A model generated the notes under the pieces. The model had not been told where the DNA came from and did not search any database. It was given only the letters and a program-made list of their open reading frames with translations. Of a stretch of DNA of 31,751 nt, positions 31,685-31,751 are shown in pieces. The number at the start of each line of letters is the position of its first letter. Positions within the stretch are counted from its first letter, which is position 1. Made by a program: the position numbers and the translations under genes. This DNA comes from Pleurotus djamor. Taxonomy: Eukaryota > Basidiomycota > Agaricomycetes > Agaricales > Pleurotaceae. Location of the stretch: contig JAPEVF010000530.1 in the NCBI GenBank assembly GCA_029747585.1, positions 1 to 31,751 of the forward strand. Direction: 5' to 3'.

Positions 31685-31722
31685 CGAAAGCAGCCAAAGC
31701 AGCCAAAGCAGCCAAAGCACTC
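31685..31722. repeat. Microrepeat GCAGCCAAA x 4
   Basis: Four 9 bp units (AGCAGCCAA) run in tandem and are followed by CACTCAAGGCTTCGAAAGC. This is a low-complexity stretch at the right edge. The sequence 31458-31684 holds nothing I recognise. Confidence 0.8.
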
Positions 31723-31751
31723 AAGGCTTCGAAAGCATACGAAGGAATCAA

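Overview
The window looks like nuclear DNA of a mushroom-forming basidiomycete (Agaricomycetes). The reasons are the many 48-65 nt GT..AG introns, a chromodomain Ty3/Gypsy retrotransposon, C-terminal pieces of two kinds of large fungal DNA-transposon transposase (one KDZ-like), and a divergent SPT5-like NGN/KOW gene. Scattered single Ns, most of them inside one retrotransposon copy, point to a short-read assembly that collapsed repeats.

Layout. 1-360: a 32-33 bp tandem repeat followed by a roughly 20 bp repeat built on TGACTGTGGGAAA. 433-1571 (-): C-terminal remnant of a KDZ-type transposase gene with two introns. 2066-2208: a 38 bp palindrome inside a longer inverted repeat, then a 26 bp direct duplication. 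2408-11476: a head-to-tail Ty3/Gypsy array on the minus strand, arranged LTR (2408-3166), complete gag-pol internal region, LTR (8354-9123), then a second internal region that is cut off at 11476 and carries a nonsense codon and a chromodomain deletion. 11477-14051: a non-coding, long-TIR DNA transposon whose arms are made of 33 bp palindromic units. 14048-15064 (+): C-terminal fragment of another transposase, starting exactly at the TIR edge. 15596-18374 (+): a seven-exon SPT5-like gene whose reading frame can be followed end to end. 19427-20561 (+): a six-exon Ser/Pro-rich unknown gene with a TATA box and a tandemly duplicated 114 nt exon. A 200 bp promoter-like direct repeat lies on either side of these two genes (15344-15568 and 20920-21111).

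From 21112 to the end I find no gene I can name. This part has several intron-like signals and weak ORFs, an AT-rich stretch with recurring TTATTTTGA words next to a pol III B-box-like site (24675-25480), and a GCAGCCAAA microrepeat at the end.

Reading it together: the left half is a transposon graveyard in which elements have truncated one another, and two plausible host or cargo genes sit to its right. The most unusual items are the architecture of the long-TIR element, the motif it shares with the KDZ locus, the SPT5-like gene next to transposase debris and between direct repeats, and the phase-1 exon duplication. Family names come from recognising motifs, not from database searches.
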